Assembly (NCBI GenBank): GCA_902793285.1 | Contig: CADBCV010000006.1 | Coordinates: 17,934-81,933 of the forward strand | Origin: Oscillospiraceae bacterium | GTDB lineage: Bacteria > Bacillota > Clostridia > Oscillospirales > Oscillospiraceae | Direction: 5' to 3' | Length of the DNA: 64,000 bases | Shown: positions 26,614-35,912 of the stretch, one piece after another | Layout: every line of letters starts with the position of its first letter | Numbering within the stretch: the first letter of the stretch is position 1 | Position numbers and translations under genes: made by a program | Notes under the pieces: model-generated | What the model was told of the DNA's origin: nothing | Database searches by the model: none | Seen by the model: the letters and a program-made list of their open reading frames with translations, nothing else

Positions 26614-28438
26614 TAAAGCGTTCTCAAAAAGCCTGCTGCGGCGCTTCTGGCCGCTCTGGGCGCTGTGGCTGGTTTTGCTGCTCACGATCGGCGTGGGGGA
26701 CCCCCTGGGCTATGCGCCGGAATCCTATCCGAGCCGGGCGCTCTATGCCGGAGAGCTCAATCATGTGATCCTGGAGGTCGGCGTCGCCCTCGTGTACTGC
26801 TCCATGGCGGCGGGTCCCCTCGTTGCGATGGCGATGCTGGGCTATCTCTACAGCCCCCGCGCCTGCGGCATGGTGAACGCCCTCCCCATGCGGCGGGAAG
26901 AGACCTATTTCACCGCAGTGCTGACGGGCATTGTCCCCATGCTCGCGGCGGACGTGCTGGCATATCTTGTGCTCCTCGCCCTCTTCGGGAGAGTCGAGGG
27001 GATCAATCCCGCCAATATCCACCTCTGGCTCGGGCTTGTGGTCCTGGGGAATGTGGCCTTCTACGGCTTTGCCTGCTTCTGCGGGGTGCTCACGGGCAAT
27101 ACCGTGGTGCTGCCGCTCGTGTATGTCGCCCTCGGCTTTGCCGCCTGGGTGGTGGAGAACACCGTGCGGGAGCTTCTGAGCGTCCTGGTCTACGGCTATA
27201 CCTGGCAGGGCGTGGCCTTCGGCTGGCTCTCGCCCATCCCCTGCACCTTCAACACGGTCCAGGTCTTCCGCTGGGCCGCCGCGAACGGCGCTCCGGATGA
27301 GGAGCTCACCTGGTATGTGGGCGGCGTGCCCTATCTCGCGTGCCTCTGCGCCGCCGGGATCGCACTCGCGGTCCTCGCGGTGCTGATCATCAAAAAGCGC
27401 CACATGGAGACGGCGGGGGACATTGTCGCCGTCCCGGTCCTGCGGCCCATCTTCCGCGTGTGCATGGCGGTGGGCACAGGCCTCGTGCTCGCAACCTTCG
27501 GCTCCGACGCCTTCTTCGGAAACCGCCCGACAGCCCTCGCCGTGATCCTGATGCTGGTCCTCGGCGCGGCGCTGGGGTATTTCATGGCGGAGGCGCTCAT
27601 CAAAAAGACGCTCCGCGTCTTCAAACACGGCTGGGGGCAGCTTGGCCTGATCTGCCTCTGCCTCGCCCTGCCGTTTATCCTCGCAAAGCTCGATGTGACG
27701 GGCTACGAGACGCGTATCCCCGACCCGGCGCAGGTGGCGCAGGTCTCCCTGGGCTACAGCACGGCAAACAAGCTCACGGAGCGGGACTCGATCCTGGCCG
27801 CTGAGGAATTTCACCGCCGCCTCATCGAACACAAGGCGGAGAACGAAAAGGCGCGCCGCCGGGTGTATACCATGATCCCGCTGGCCTATACCCTGCGGGA
27901 CGGCACAACGGTCGAGCGCCTCTACCGCATCCCGAACGACGCACGGGCCTGGGAAGATCCCGACTCCGACATCGCGGCCTATGAGCAGGTTTTGAACCTG
28001 CCGGAGCTGATCCTGCGCCGCACCGGGGCAAAGCGCGGCTTTACAGCCGAGGATGTGGACCGCGCAGTTCTCGAACTGAGAACGTCCCGGGGAAACGGCG
28101 TCGTGAGCAGCACGCTCTCCCTCACACCCGAGCAGGCCCTGAGCCTTTTTGAGGAGGGCGTCTGGCTTGATGCGAAAGAGGGGACCATCGCCCGCTGGTT
28201 CATGTTTGCAAGGGACGAGTCCCGGGCAGAGGTGTCCAATGTGGATCTCACGCTGGAGCTTCGCGGCGCGGAGGACCTCCCTTTCCGGGTCACCGCGCAG
28301 AGCGGCGCTGTGCACATGTATAAGGATGACGAGTATTATAACTTCAACGTCTCCCTCACGGCTGAGCACACCCTCCGCTGGCTGGAGGAGAATCTTGGGA
28401 TCACGCCCGTCCCGGAGACGGAGGTCGGCGTCGGCTGA
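26588..28438 (+). CDS. ABC-2-type permease with large C-terminal domain
   Basis: A 616-residue membrane protein with about eight membrane segments in the first 370 residues (RFWPLWALWLVLLLTIG onward) and a roughly 240-residue soluble C-terminal domain of unknown fold, probably extracytoplasmic. The ATG at 26588 has GGGAGGGG upstream and overlaps the ATPase gene by 26 nt. It partners the ATPase. The large C-terminal domain is a feature of some Clostridial YtrC/D-like permeases and may bind the substrate or inducer. Confidence 0.85.
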   Translation: MRSGTSFFNKAFSKSLLRRFWPLWALWLVLLLTIGVGDPLGYAPESYPSRALYAGELNHVILEVGVALVYCSMAAGPLVAMAMLGYLYSPRACGMVNALPMRREETYFTAVLTGIVPMLAADVLAYLVLLALFGRVEGINPANIHLWLGLVVLGNVAFYGFACFCGVLTGNTVVLPLVYVALGFAAWVVENTVRELLSVLVYGYTWQGVAFGWLSPIPCTFNTVQVFRWAAANGAPDEELTWYVGGVPYLACLCAAGIALAVLAVLIIKKRHMETAGDIVAVPVLRPIFRVCMAVGTGLVLATFGSDAFFGNRPTALAVILMLVLGAALGYFMAEALIKKTLRVFKHGWGQLGLICLCLALPFILAKLDVTGYETRIPDPAQVAQVSLGYSTANKLTERDSILAAEEFHRRLIEHKAENEKARRRVYTMIPLAYTLRDGTTVERLYRIPNDARAWEDPDSDIAAYEQVLNLPELILRRTGAKRGFTAEDVDRAVLELRTSRGNGVVSSTLSLTPEQALSLFEEGVWLDAKEGTIARWFMFARDESRAEVSNVDLTLELRGAEDLPFRVTAQSGAVHMYKDDEYYNFNVSLTAEHTLRWLEENLGITPVPETEVGVG

Positions 28439-28483
28439 GCCGTTCACAAACTCTTCGGCGATCGTTTAAAAAACCTTGTTCCT

Positions 28484-28518
28484 TTGTTCATGACTGTGTC
28501 ATAATTCTTTCGTATAGT
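28484..28518 (+). promoter_or_regulatory. Candidate activator-dependent promoter of htrA
   Basis: TCAT is repeated with an 11-bp period (28488-28491 and 28499-28502), then 10 nt, then -10 TATAGT (28513-28518). The geometry matches the TGTGACA promoters but the sequence differs and looks more Pho-box-like (GTGTCAT). Confidence 0.45.
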
Positions 28519-28579
28519 ATGCGCGTAAACAAAAGCAGGCCTGCTTTGCTACGATTCCAAAAATAAGAAGGTTTGTAAA

Positions 28580-29953
28580 ATGTTTGATCCGGAAGAAGAA
28601 TTCATGCCGGGCAGCGAGAAGACGCAGAGTGAACAAACCGACAGAATAAACGGCGAGTACCACTATAAAAACGGCTATTCCCAGCGCATCTACTCCGATG
28701 CTCACTATGTCCGCGCGGATGAGAGCACCACGCCCCCGCGCTACTATACCCCGCCCCAGAAGCCCGAAAAGGAGGAGCGGCCCGCCAAGACCCGCCGGGG
28801 TGCAAGTCTCGGCGCGGTGATCGCAAGCTGTCTCGTGTGCGCCATACTCGGCAGCGTGGGCGGCGGCGCCCTGGTGGGCTCCGTCCTCACCAAGCGCGTC
28901 GACACGCTGGAGGAGAACGTCACCACCCTGAGCGAGCGGCAGCCCATCCTCCAGCAGACCACCGTCACGGCCCCCGCCGCGACGACCACCGCCTACACGG
29001 GCGAGCTGACCGCCGGCGATATCTATGACATGGCCTGCCAGCAGGTCGTCGGCGTGAGCACCTCCGTCACCTATACAAACTTCTTCGGGATGCCCGTCTC
29101 CGCCGCGGTCAGCGGCTCCGGCTTCATCATCACCTCGGACGGCTACATCATGACCAACTGCCATGTCGTGGAGGATGCCTACAAGCGGGATCTGGATGTG
29201 GATGTCATCCTGCACGACGGGACGCGCTACAGCGCCCAGATCGTGGGCCTTGAGCCGGACAATGACATCGCCATCCTGAAGATCGACGCCACCGGCCTGA
29301 ACGCCGCGACCCTCGGCAACAGCGACACCATGCGCGTGGGCGACAGCGTCTACGCCGTAGGCAACCCCCTCGGTGAGCTGGACTTCTCTATGACCTCCGG
29401 CCATGTCAGCGCCAAGGACCGCCGCATCGTTACCGACGCCCATAACGAAGCCATCGCCATGTTCCAGTTCGACGCGGCCATCAACTCCGGCAACTCCGGC
29501 GGCCCGGTCTACAACGCCCGCGGCGAAGTCGTCGGCGTCGCCACGGCAAAGCCCGCCGCCTCCAGCGTGGAGGGCATCAGCTTCGCTATCCCCATCAATG
29601 ACGCCGCCGTCATCGCCAAGGACATCATGACCACCGGCTATGTTACCGGCAAGGCCTGGCTCGGCGTCACCGTCAACAGCAAGTATAACGAGATGTACGC
29701 CCAGTACTACGGCTGGCCCGTCGGAGCCTATATCGACGATGTCACTGAGGGAAGCTGTGCCGAGGCTGCCGGTATCGAGTCCGGCGATATCATCACCAAA
29801 GTCGACGGCGAAGAGATCACAAGCTATGACGATCTGCGCGCCGCCATCAAGCACCACTCCGCCGGCCAGACCGTCGAGGTCGAGCTCTACCGCGCCGACG
29901 AGAGCCGCACCGTCAGCGTCACCTTTGACGAGGAGCGGCCCGCTGCCAATTGA
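28580..29953 (+). CDS. htrA: HtrA/DegP-type membrane-anchored serine protease
   Basis: A 457-residue S1C protease for extracytoplasmic quality control. A 76-residue cytoplasmic N terminus precedes one membrane helix (77-102). The trypsin domain has His195 (TNCHVVEDA), Asp229 (PDNDIAILKI) and Ser306 (NSGNSGGPVYN), and a PDZ domain (about 350-450) ends the chain. The SD is AGAAGG. It is monocistronic with an intrinsic terminator. HtrA is usually induced by envelope stress through a two-component system, which fits the direct repeats in its promoter. Confidence 0.95.
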   Translation: MFDPEEEFMPGSEKTQSEQTDRINGEYHYKNGYSQRIYSDAHYVRADESTTPPRYYTPPQKPEKEERPAKTRRGASLGAVIASCLVCAILGSVGGGALVGSVLTKRVDTLEENVTTLSERQPILQQTTVTAPAATTTAYTGELTAGDIYDMACQQVVGVSTSVTYTNFFGMPVSAAVSGSGFIITSDGYIMTNCHVVEDAYKRDLDVDVILHDGTRYSAQIVGLEPDNDIAILKIDATGLNAATLGNSDTMRVGDSVYAVGNPLGELDFSMTSGHVSAKDRRIVTDAHNEAIAMFQFDAAINSGNSGGPVYNARGEVVGVATAKPAASSVEGISFAIPINDAAVIAKDIMTTGYVTGKAWLGVTVNSKYNEMYAQYYGWPVGAYIDDVTEGSCAEAAGIESGDIITKVDGEEITSYDDLRAAIKHHSAGQTVEVELYRADESRTVSVTFDEERPAAN

Positions 29954-29997
29954 TACTTTTCTTTCTCCTATATCCTCTCTTTTCTCCCAAACGAAGG

Positions 29998-30029
29998 GCC
30001 GCAGGTCTATACCTGCGGTTCTTTGTTTT
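29998..30029 (+). terminator. Intrinsic terminator after htrA
   Basis: CCGCAGGT pairs with ACCTGCGG across a four-nt loop, followed by TTCTTTGTTTT. Confidence 0.82.
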
Positions 30030-30543
30030 ACCCCCAGAGGAGCCGGCAGATCCAGGCCGCGGAGAGAAAGCACACCAGATCCGCGAACAGCGCCGCGGGG
30101 AGGGCGCGCCCGCCGTGCTTGACCCCGGCGGCGGAGAAATAGACCGCGATGACATAAAAGCTCGTCTCGCTCGAGCCCAGCATCACCGCCGCCGTCCTGC
30201 CGATGAGCGAGTCCGGCCCGTGCCGCTGCATGAGCTCCGTCGCCGCGGCGAGCGCGCCGCTGCCCGAGAGTGGCCGCAGCAGCATGAGGATGCCGGTCTC
30301 CTCCGGCACGCCGAGAAGAGTGAAGAGCGGTCGCAGCACCTGCCCCAGAAGCTCAGGGAGACCCGCGGCCCGCAGAAGCCGCAGGGCCGGGAAGATGACG
30401 AGCAGGGACGGCAGGATGCTCCACGTGAGTTGAAGTCCCTTCTTCGCGCCCTCGGTCATCGCCTCATACACATCCGCACCGCGCAGGGCTGCGAGCAGCA
30501 TCGCCCCCAGCACCAGCAGCGGCACCGCGAGCGGGGCGATCAA
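30028..30543 (-). CDS. spmB: Spore maturation protein SpmB
   Basis: A 171-residue membrane protein of the nucleoside-recognition (Gate) family. GAKKGLQLTWSILPSLLVIFPAL and MLGSSETSFYVIAVYF are typical SpmB runs. With SpmA it is needed for spore-core dehydration and heat resistance. The start is TTG, overlapping the spmA stop (TTGA at 30543-30540), a coupled arrangement. Spore function marks the organism as an endospore former. Confidence 0.93.
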   Translation of the reverse strand: MIAPLAVPLLVLGAMLLAALRGADVYEAMTEGAKKGLQLTWSILPSLLVIFPALRLLRAAGLPELLGQVLRPLFTLLGVPEETGILMLLRPLSGSGALAAATELMQRHGPDSLIGRTAAVMLGSSETSFYVIAVYFSAAGVKHGGRALPAALFADLVCFLSAAWICRLLWG

Positions 30544-31100
30544 GACCGGCCCCCGTTCAGAACCCGCACCGCCGAAAGCCCCGCCGCGAGGGCGAGGGCG
30601 CTCACGATCCAGACGGCGGGCGTGATGTCAAAGGGGGCCGCGCTCCCGAGCGATGCGCGGATGGAGGCCACCGTCGTCGGCAGGAGCTGGACGGAGGCAG
30701 TGTTCAGCACCACGAGGGTGTTGAGCTCCCAGCGCGCGCCGAGACGCCGGAGCCCCCGCGCGGCCCGGACGCCGGCGGGCGTCGCGGCGTTTCCGAGCCC
30801 CAGCATGTTCGCGCCGAGATTTTCCGACAGCGCGGCGAGCACTTCCGCATCCTGCGCGCCCATTGGAAAAAGCCGCCGCAGGAAGGGCCTGAGAAGGCGG
30901 GACAGGGTAGCCGCGGCGCCCCCGCGCTCCAAGAGCTCCCCCACGGCGGACCAGAGACAGAGTGCCGAGGCAAGGTCTATCGCAAAGCGCAGCGCATCCC
31001 GCGTCCCTTCCAGCACGGCAGCCCCGGTTTCCGCTGTTGAGTCCTGGAAAAAAGCTGCAAAAACTGATACGAAAAAAATGGAAATTAGCGCAAAAGACAA
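30540..31100 (-). CDS. spmA: Spore maturation protein SpmA
   Basis: A 186-residue membrane protein, partner of SpmB. It shows AVLEGTRDALRFAIDLASALCLWSA, ENLGANMLGLGNAATP and LNTASVQLLPTTVASIRA, the last two being the Gate-domain signatures. The start is a TTG at 31100 with GAGGTG five nt upstream; the frame closes just above, so no longer form is possible. The N terminus is slightly shorter than in Bacillus SpmA. Confidence 0.93.
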   Translation of the reverse strand: MSFALISIFFVSVFAAFFQDSTAETGAAVLEGTRDALRFAIDLASALCLWSAVGELLERGGAAATLSRLLRPFLRRLFPMGAQDAEVLAALSENLGANMLGLGNAATPAGVRAARGLRRLGARWELNTLVVLNTASVQLLPTTVASIRASLGSAAPFDITPAVWIVSALALAAGLSAVRVLNGGRS

Positions 31101-31314
31101 AAAAACACCTCATTTTTGGTGCAGGTTTTACAGAAAAGATAAGAACTTTTTATGAACAATTGCAAAACTTCTGCTTTAGGGCTTGTAATTTTCGCGGAAA
31201 AATGATATAAGATGCTATAAATATTTACGAAATTGTAATTTTTTACCAATCTTTGTAAGTATTTCTGTGCGAATGAGGTAAAGAAATTCACAAGAAAGCA
31301 GAGGGGATGCTTAC

Positions 31315-31560
31315 GTGAAGTCCACTGGTATCGTACGAAGAGTCGACGAACTTGGACGTATCGTATTGCCGATTGAAATGCGTCGCACCCTTAACATCGG
31401 GGAGAAGGACTCCCTTGAAATCTATGTTGACGGCGACAGCATTATTCTTCGCAAATATCAGGCGGCTTGTGTATTCTGCGGCAGTTCCAAGAAGATCGTG
31501 AATTACCGCGGGAAAAACGTCTGCCCTGACTGCATTGCGAAGCTCAAAGAGCTGTACTGA
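31315..31560 (+). CDS. AbrB/SpoVT-type transition-state regulator
   Basis: An 81-residue DNA-binding protein. The swapped-hairpin AbrB domain occupies residues 1-50 (STGIVRRVDELGRIVLPIE). A C-terminal zinc finger, CVFCGSS ... CPDC, is found in Clostridial AbrB proteins rather than in Bacillus AbrB. It controls the shift from growth to stationary phase or sporulation in relatives. The start is GTG at 31315 with AGAGGGG upstream. It is monocistronic with a very strong terminator. Confidence 0.93.
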   Translation: MKSTGIVRRVDELGRIVLPIEMRRTLNIGEKDSLEIYVDGDSIILRKYQAACVFCGSSKKIVNYRGKNVCPDCIAKLKELY

Positions 31561-31598
31561 TACCGGCCGCAGATTTTTCTCACACGTGCGGTGTCGCG

Positions 31599-31648
31599 CA
31601 GACAAGCGAAAACCCCCGGACATTTGTCCGGGGGTTTTCGCTTGTCTG
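31599..31648 (+). terminator. 24-bp perfect hairpin after the AbrB gene
   Basis: CAGACAAGCGAAAACCCCCG and the following GACA pair perfectly with the downstream arm across a TT loop. TTTT lies in the arm rather than after it, so it may act as terminator in both directions. Confidence 0.8.
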
Positions 31649-31654
31649 CATTCT

Positions 31655-31752
31655 TTGTCATCCTGAGCGGAGCGAAGCGGAGTCGAAGGATCTCGCGGCT
31701 GCCTGCAAAAGGTACGGGATTCTTCGTCGCTGCGCTCCTCAGAATGACATGA
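31655..31752. repeat. TGTCATCCTGAGC...GAATGACA repeat element
   Basis: About 98 bp with ends TTTGTCATCCTGAGCGGAGC and CTCCTCAGAATGACA forming an imperfect inverted pair around ATTCTTCGTCGCTGCG. Related pieces are at 52934-53010 and 62860-62890. Non-coding. Confidence 0.75.
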
Positions 31753-31790
31753 TCGTTGATCTGTCCGGGGGTTTTGCGTTTTCACCTTAC

Positions 31791-33332
31791 TTATTTGGCG
31801 TAGTCGATGGCCTTGGTCTCGCGCAGGAGGTGGACCTTGATCTGACCGGGGTAGGTCAGCTCCTCCTCGATCTTCTTGGCGATATCCCGGGCGAGCAGGA
31901 CCATCTGATCCTCGCTCACATCCTCGGGCTTGACCATGATGCGGATCTCGCGGCCCGCCTGGATGGCGTAGGAGCTCGCGATGCCGGGGAAGCTCTTGGA
32001 GACCTCCTCGAGCTTTTCGAGGCGCTTGACGTAGTTTTCGATGTTCTCGCGCCGTGCGCCGGGGCGGGCGGCCGAGATGGCGTCCGCCGCCTGGACAAGG
32101 CACGCCTCGATGCTGTGGGGCTCCACGTCGCCGTGGTGGGCCTCGATGCAGTGGATGACGGCCTCAGACTCCTTGTACTTGCGCGCGATGTCGACGCCGA
32201 TGGTGACATGGCTGCCCTCGACCTCGTGGTCGATGGACTTGCCGAGGTCGTGCAGCAGACCCGCGCGCTTTGCGACGTTCACATCCGCGCCGAGCTCCGC
32301 CGCCATAAGGCCCGCCAAATGGGACACCTCGATGGAGTGGTTCAGCACGTTCTGGCCGTAGCTCGTGCGGTACTTCATGCGGCCGAGCAGCTTGATGATC
32401 TCGGGGTGCAGGCCGTGGATATTGGTCTCGAACACGGCGCGCTCGCCCTCGGCCTTGATGGTGGCGTTGACCTCCTTCTGGGCTTTGGCGACCATCTCCT
32501 CGATGCGGGCGGGGTGGATGCGGCCGTCCTGGATGAGCTTCTCCAAGGCGAGGCGCGCGACCTCACGCCGGACGGGGTCGAAGCTGGAGACCGTGATGGC
32601 CTCGGGGGTGTCGTCGATAATGAGGTCGCAGCCCGTGAGCGTTTCGATGCTGCGGATGTTGCGGCCCTCGCGGCCGATGATGCGGCCCTTCATCTCGTCG
32701 TTGGGGAGGGGGACGACGGAGACGGTGATTTCGCTTGCGTGGTCGGCGGCGCAGCGCTGGATGGCGGTGGCGACGATTTCTCTCGCTCTCTCGTCCGCCT
32801 CATCCTTGAACTGTGCCTCGACCTCCTTGACCTTCATGGCCATCTCGTGGGTGACCTCGTCGCGGATGTTGGCGATGAGGTAGGCCTTCGCCTCTTCCAC
32901 GGTGAAGCCGGAGATCTTTTCCAGCATTTCAAGCTGGCTCTTCTTCACAAGGCCGATCTCCTGCTGCTGCGCTTCGGCGGCGGCGATTTTGTTCTGCAGG
33001 GTCTCGTTTTTCTTCTCGGCCGCGTCGATCTTCTTGTCCAGGTTCTCCTCCTTCTGCTGAAGGCGGCGCTCCTGCTTGGACAGCTCTGCTCTGCGTTCCT
33101 TGACTTCCCGCTCGTACTCGGAGCGGCTTTTGTGTATCTCTTCCTTTGCCTCAACAAGCGCCTCTCTCTTCTTGCTCTCGGCGCTCTTGATCGCTTCATT
33201 TACAATCCGTCTGGCCTCCTCCTCGGCGCTCGTGATCTCGCGCTCGGCGACCTTCTTGCGGTAGGCAATGCCTGCCCCAAAGCCCGCGGCGGCCAGGACG
33301 ATCATCAAAATGATGGCTAATACCAATGGCAT
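31791..33332 (-). CDS. rny: Ribonuclease Y
   Basis: A 513-residue membrane-anchored endoribonuclease that starts mRNA decay. An N-terminal helix (residues 1-22) is followed by a long coiled coil (about 30-190), a KH domain with [13 protein letters not shown], and an HD domain with [10 protein letters not shown]. Length and order match the family. The ATG starts [10 protein letters not shown]; the SD GGAGGT is somewhat far upstream (13 nt). The gene has its own promoter and is monocistronic. Confidence 0.97.
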   Translation of the reverse strand: MPLVLAIILMIVLAAAGFGAGIAYRKKVAEREITSAEEEARRIVNEAIKSAESKKREALVEAKEEIHKSRSEYEREVKERRAELSKQERRLQQKEENLDKKIDAAEKKNETLQNKIAAAEAQQQEIGLVKKSQLEMLEKISGFTVEEAKAYLIANIRDEVTHEMAMKVKEVEAQFKDEADERAREIVATAIQRCAADHASEITVSVVPLPNDEMKGRIIGREGRNIRSIETLTGCDLIIDDTPEAITVSSFDPVRREVARLALEKLIQDGRIHPARIEEMVAKAQKEVNATIKAEGERAVFETNIHGLHPEIIKLLGRMKYRTSYGQNVLNHSIEVSHLAGLMAAELGADVNVAKRAGLLHDLGKSIDHEVEGSHVTIGVDIARKYKESEAVIHCIEAHHGDVEPHSIEACLVQAADAISAARPGARRENIENYVKRLEKLEEVSKSFPGIASSYAIQAGREIRIMVKPEDVSEDQMVLLARDIAKKIEEELTYPGQIKVHLLRETKAIDYAK

Positions 33333-33657
33333 GGTAAGGGGTTACACCTCCAATCTTTCAGAATTTCACGCAGGGTGATTCGATAGCTGCGTTGGCTCTA
33401 TCGTAAGGAACGGGTCACACAGACCCGTCAAAGTTGAGAAGTAATATCAATCGGGAGCTCCCCATGCTCCGCCATAATATTAACTAAGTTATTTTACCGT
33501 CTTCTCAAAATTATGTCAAGTGAAAGACGAGCGATAATTTGAGAAAAATTCCCACAATTCTCCGGACGCTGTGTGGAAAAATGGTTTTTACCCCTGTACG
33601 GCGGCGGAAAGATAGACTATAATAGGGTAAAATTTATAGGAAAGAGAGATTTTCAAT
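33333..33657 (-). promoter_or_regulatory. rny promoter and leader
   Basis: On the minus strand: TTGACA (33519-33514), 17 nt, TAAAAT (33496-33491), giving a leader of about 150 nt that contains a small CGGGTC/GACCCG hairpin. On the plus strand a -10 TATAAT at 33618-33623 can serve the inositol monophosphatase gene. No gene is present. Confidence 0.75.
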
Positions 33658-34440
33658 ATGAACGATCAAGAGCTCCTGCGTCTCATCTGCGAGGCCGAGC
33701 GCGAGGCGGCGGCTCTCATCCTCCAAGCCCATGACATCCTGGCCGAGCGGAAGACCGACCGGCGCGACGTGGTCACCGCCTACGACAAGCGCGTCCAGGC
33801 CCTGCTCATCGAGCGCCTCACCGCGGCCCTGCCCGGCGCGCGCTTTTTCTGCGAGGAGAACGACCGGCACGACGACCTCCATGCCGAGCATGTCTTCATC
33901 ATCGACCCCATCGACGGCACCATGAACTTTGTCCACGGCTGCCACCACAGCTGCATCTCGGTCGCCTATAAGCGCGGGGGAGAGCTTCGCGCGGCGGCGA
34001 TCCTGAACCCCTATGTCTCGGAACACTTCACCGCCGTGAAGGGGGAGGGGGCCTTTCTCAACGGCAGACCCATCCGCGCCTCGGACGAGCCTCTTTCGGA
34101 GACGCTTGTCTGCTGCGGCACCGCCCCCTATGACACAGCCCTTGCCGACCGGACCTTCGCGCTCATGAAAAAGGCGTACCTCGCGGGCCTCGACATCCGC
34201 CGGGAGGGGGCTGCGGCCCTCGATCTCTGCACCGTCGCTGCGGGCAGGGCCGGCGTGTTCTTTGAGCTCGGCCTCTCCCTCTGGGATTACGCCGCAGGCA
34301 GGCTCATCGTGGAGGAGGCGGGCGGCGTCTGCTGCACCATCGACGGCGGACCTCTGCCCATGGACCCCACGCGCCCCTCGGTCGTCGCGGGCGGCAAACA
34401 GGCCGTGGAGGACTTCCTGAAGCTCGCGCGCGAGGCGTAA
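33658..34440 (+). CDS. suhB: Inositol-monophosphatase-family phosphatase
   Basis: A 260-residue Mg2+-dependent phosphatase. Metal-binding motifs are FIIDPIDGTMNFVHG (motif A) and LSLWDYAAGRLIVEEAGG (motif B), with CEEND supplying a further carboxylate. The family hydrolyses inositol phosphate or related sugar phosphates; the true substrate in Clostridia is unsettled. SD AAAGAGAG lies upstream. It is monocistronic, followed by a long repeat-rich gap. Confidence 0.92.
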   Translation: MNDQELLRLICEAEREAAALILQAHDILAERKTDRRDVVTAYDKRVQALLIERLTAALPGARFFCEENDRHDDLHAEHVFIIDPIDGTMNFVHGCHHSCISVAYKRGGELRAAAILNPYVSEHFTAVKGEGAFLNGRPIRASDEPLSETLVCCGTAPYDTALADRTFALMKKAYLAGLDIRREGAAALDLCTVAAGRAGVFFELGLSLWDYAAGRLIVEEAGGVCCTIDGGPLPMDPTRPSVVAGGKQAVEDFLKLAREA

Positions 34441-35029
34441 GAAATAGTATGTGTTTAATGTTATCCTCCTAAAGCGCTCAGAGGCGATACGCTGCTCAGG
34501 TCAAGAACCGTTTCTTTCCCGTTGGGGAAAGAAACGGTTCTTGGATTCCAAAGAAAGGCAACCAGAGGAAGTGTCCTCTGGACTCCACGCAGAGGCGGGG
34601 AGTCTAAGGTGTCGCTGCGCCGTACTTCTGACGAAAGCTGTACCACGCACGGAGCCGCGGCTCGCCGATACTTGACCCAGGCAGCGGCGTGAGCGTAAGC
34701 GAAGCCTTCCGCGGAGATAGTGCGGGAATGTATCGTTTTTGTGAGTGGAGAGCAGACAGGTCAAATATCCGCGGGAGAAATATTCAGACCACAGAAACAG
34801 TACCCGCGTCTCAGCGCCCTTTTCTTTCTTACACCGGGCGCGGCTTTCTTACACCGGGCGCGGCGCTATCTTTCTTTTCGGGCAAGACCGAAAAGAAAGA
34901 TAGGGGGGCGCATCCCCCAATTTCGTATGTTCTGGAACAAAACACATAGTATTACGCTTTTGTGCCGCGGGGTTTTGTGCCGCGGCCTGTTCCGTTTCAC
35001 CTCTCCCCGACCCCGGTCATAGAATGGCT
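34441..35029. repeat. Gene-free stretch with two long perfect hairpins and tandem repeats
   Basis: No supported gene. A 19-bp perfect hairpin is at 34502-34543 (CAAGAACCGTTTCTTTCCC arm) and a 16-bp one at 34866-34903 (CTATCTTTCTTTTCGG arm). The 20-bp unit TTTCTTACACCGGGCGCGGC is duplicated in tandem at 34825-34864, and TTTTGTGCCGCGG is duplicated near 34960-34985. The SD of dpaA begins just after. Confidence 0.8.
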
Positions 35030-35042
35030 CGGAGGTGGTGGC

Positions 35043-35912
35043 ATGAAATTCGCGGTGATCGGCGGGGATGCGCGGGCCGGATGGCTGGCGGCGCTCCTCG
35101 CCGGGGACGGACATACGGTGCGCACCTACGCGCTGGAGAAGGCTGCGCTGCCGCAGCGGATCGTGGCCTGCACATCGCTCGACGCCTGCGTCTACGGGGC
35201 GGACTGGGTGCTGCTCGGCATCCCGGCGGAGAAGGACGGGGAAGTGCTCTGCCCGCTCTCGGTGCAGCATGTGAAAACGGAGGAGCTCCTTACGGCGCTC
35301 TGGCCGGGCCAGACCCTATGCGGCGGGCGGCTCGGCCAGGATACGGCCCTCGGCGCGGTGCGGGCGGGCCTCTCGGTCTGCGATCTCATGACGCGGCGGG
35401 ACTTCACCGTGGGAAACGCCGCCCTCACGGCCGAGGGGGCGGTGGGCGTCCTCATCCGGGAGAGCCCGCGCAGTCTCTGGCGGGGCTGCGCCCTCATCAC
35501 GGGGTGGGGGCGTGTCGCCTCCCAGCTCGCGCCGCGGCTGCGCGCTCTCGGCTGCGAGACCTGGATCGCGGCCCGAAAGCGGGGCGACCGGGCCGCGGCG
35601 GAGGGCCTCGGCCTGCACGCCTGTGAGCTGCGGGAGATCCCGAAGCTCGCGGCGGAGCTGGACTTTCTTGTGAACACCGTGCCCGCGCCGGTCATCGAAA
35701 AGGAGACGCTGGAGCGCCTGCGGCCGGACAGCCTGCTTTTGGAGCTCGCCTCCACGCCGGGCTTTGACCGGGAGCTTGCCGCGGAGCTGGGGCTTCACGC
35801 CGCGGCCGCGCCCGGCCTTCCCGGGAAGAGCGCCCCCTGCGCCGCGGCGGTACTCATGCGGGACACGGTCTATGCCGTAATTCGGGAGAGGGAGGAAAAC
35901 CATGGACAGTAA
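35043..35912 (+). CDS. dpaA: Dipicolinate synthase subunit A
   Basis: A 289-residue NAD(P)-binding subunit that, with DpaB, makes dipicolinic acid for the spore core. An N-terminal DpaA domain (MKFAVIGGDARAGWLAALL) is followed by a dehydrogenase-like Rossmann fold with ITGWGRVASQLAPRL near residue 155. The ATG at 35043 has GGAGGTGG upstream, so the 27-residue extension of the longer frame is rejected. It overlaps dpaB by 11 nt. Not linked here to asd or dapG as in Bacillus. Confidence 0.93.
   Translation: MKFAVIGGDARAGWLAALLAGDGHTVRTYALEKAALPQRIVACTSLDACVYGADWVLLGIPAEKDGEVLCPLSVQHVKTEELLTALWPGQTLCGGRLGQDTALGAVRAGLSVCDLMTRRDFTVGNAALTAEGAVGVLIRESPRSLWRGCALITGWGRVASQLAPRLRALGCETWIAARKRGDRAAAEGLGLHACELREIPKLAAELDFLVNTVPAPVIEKETLERLRPDSLLLELASTPGFDRELAAELGLHAAAAPGLPGKSAPCAAAVLMRDTVYAVIREREENHGQ

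Noticed and set aside
31749-33320. 523-residue plus-strand frame
   Set aside because: It is antisense to rny, whose KH and HD motifs are unmistakable.
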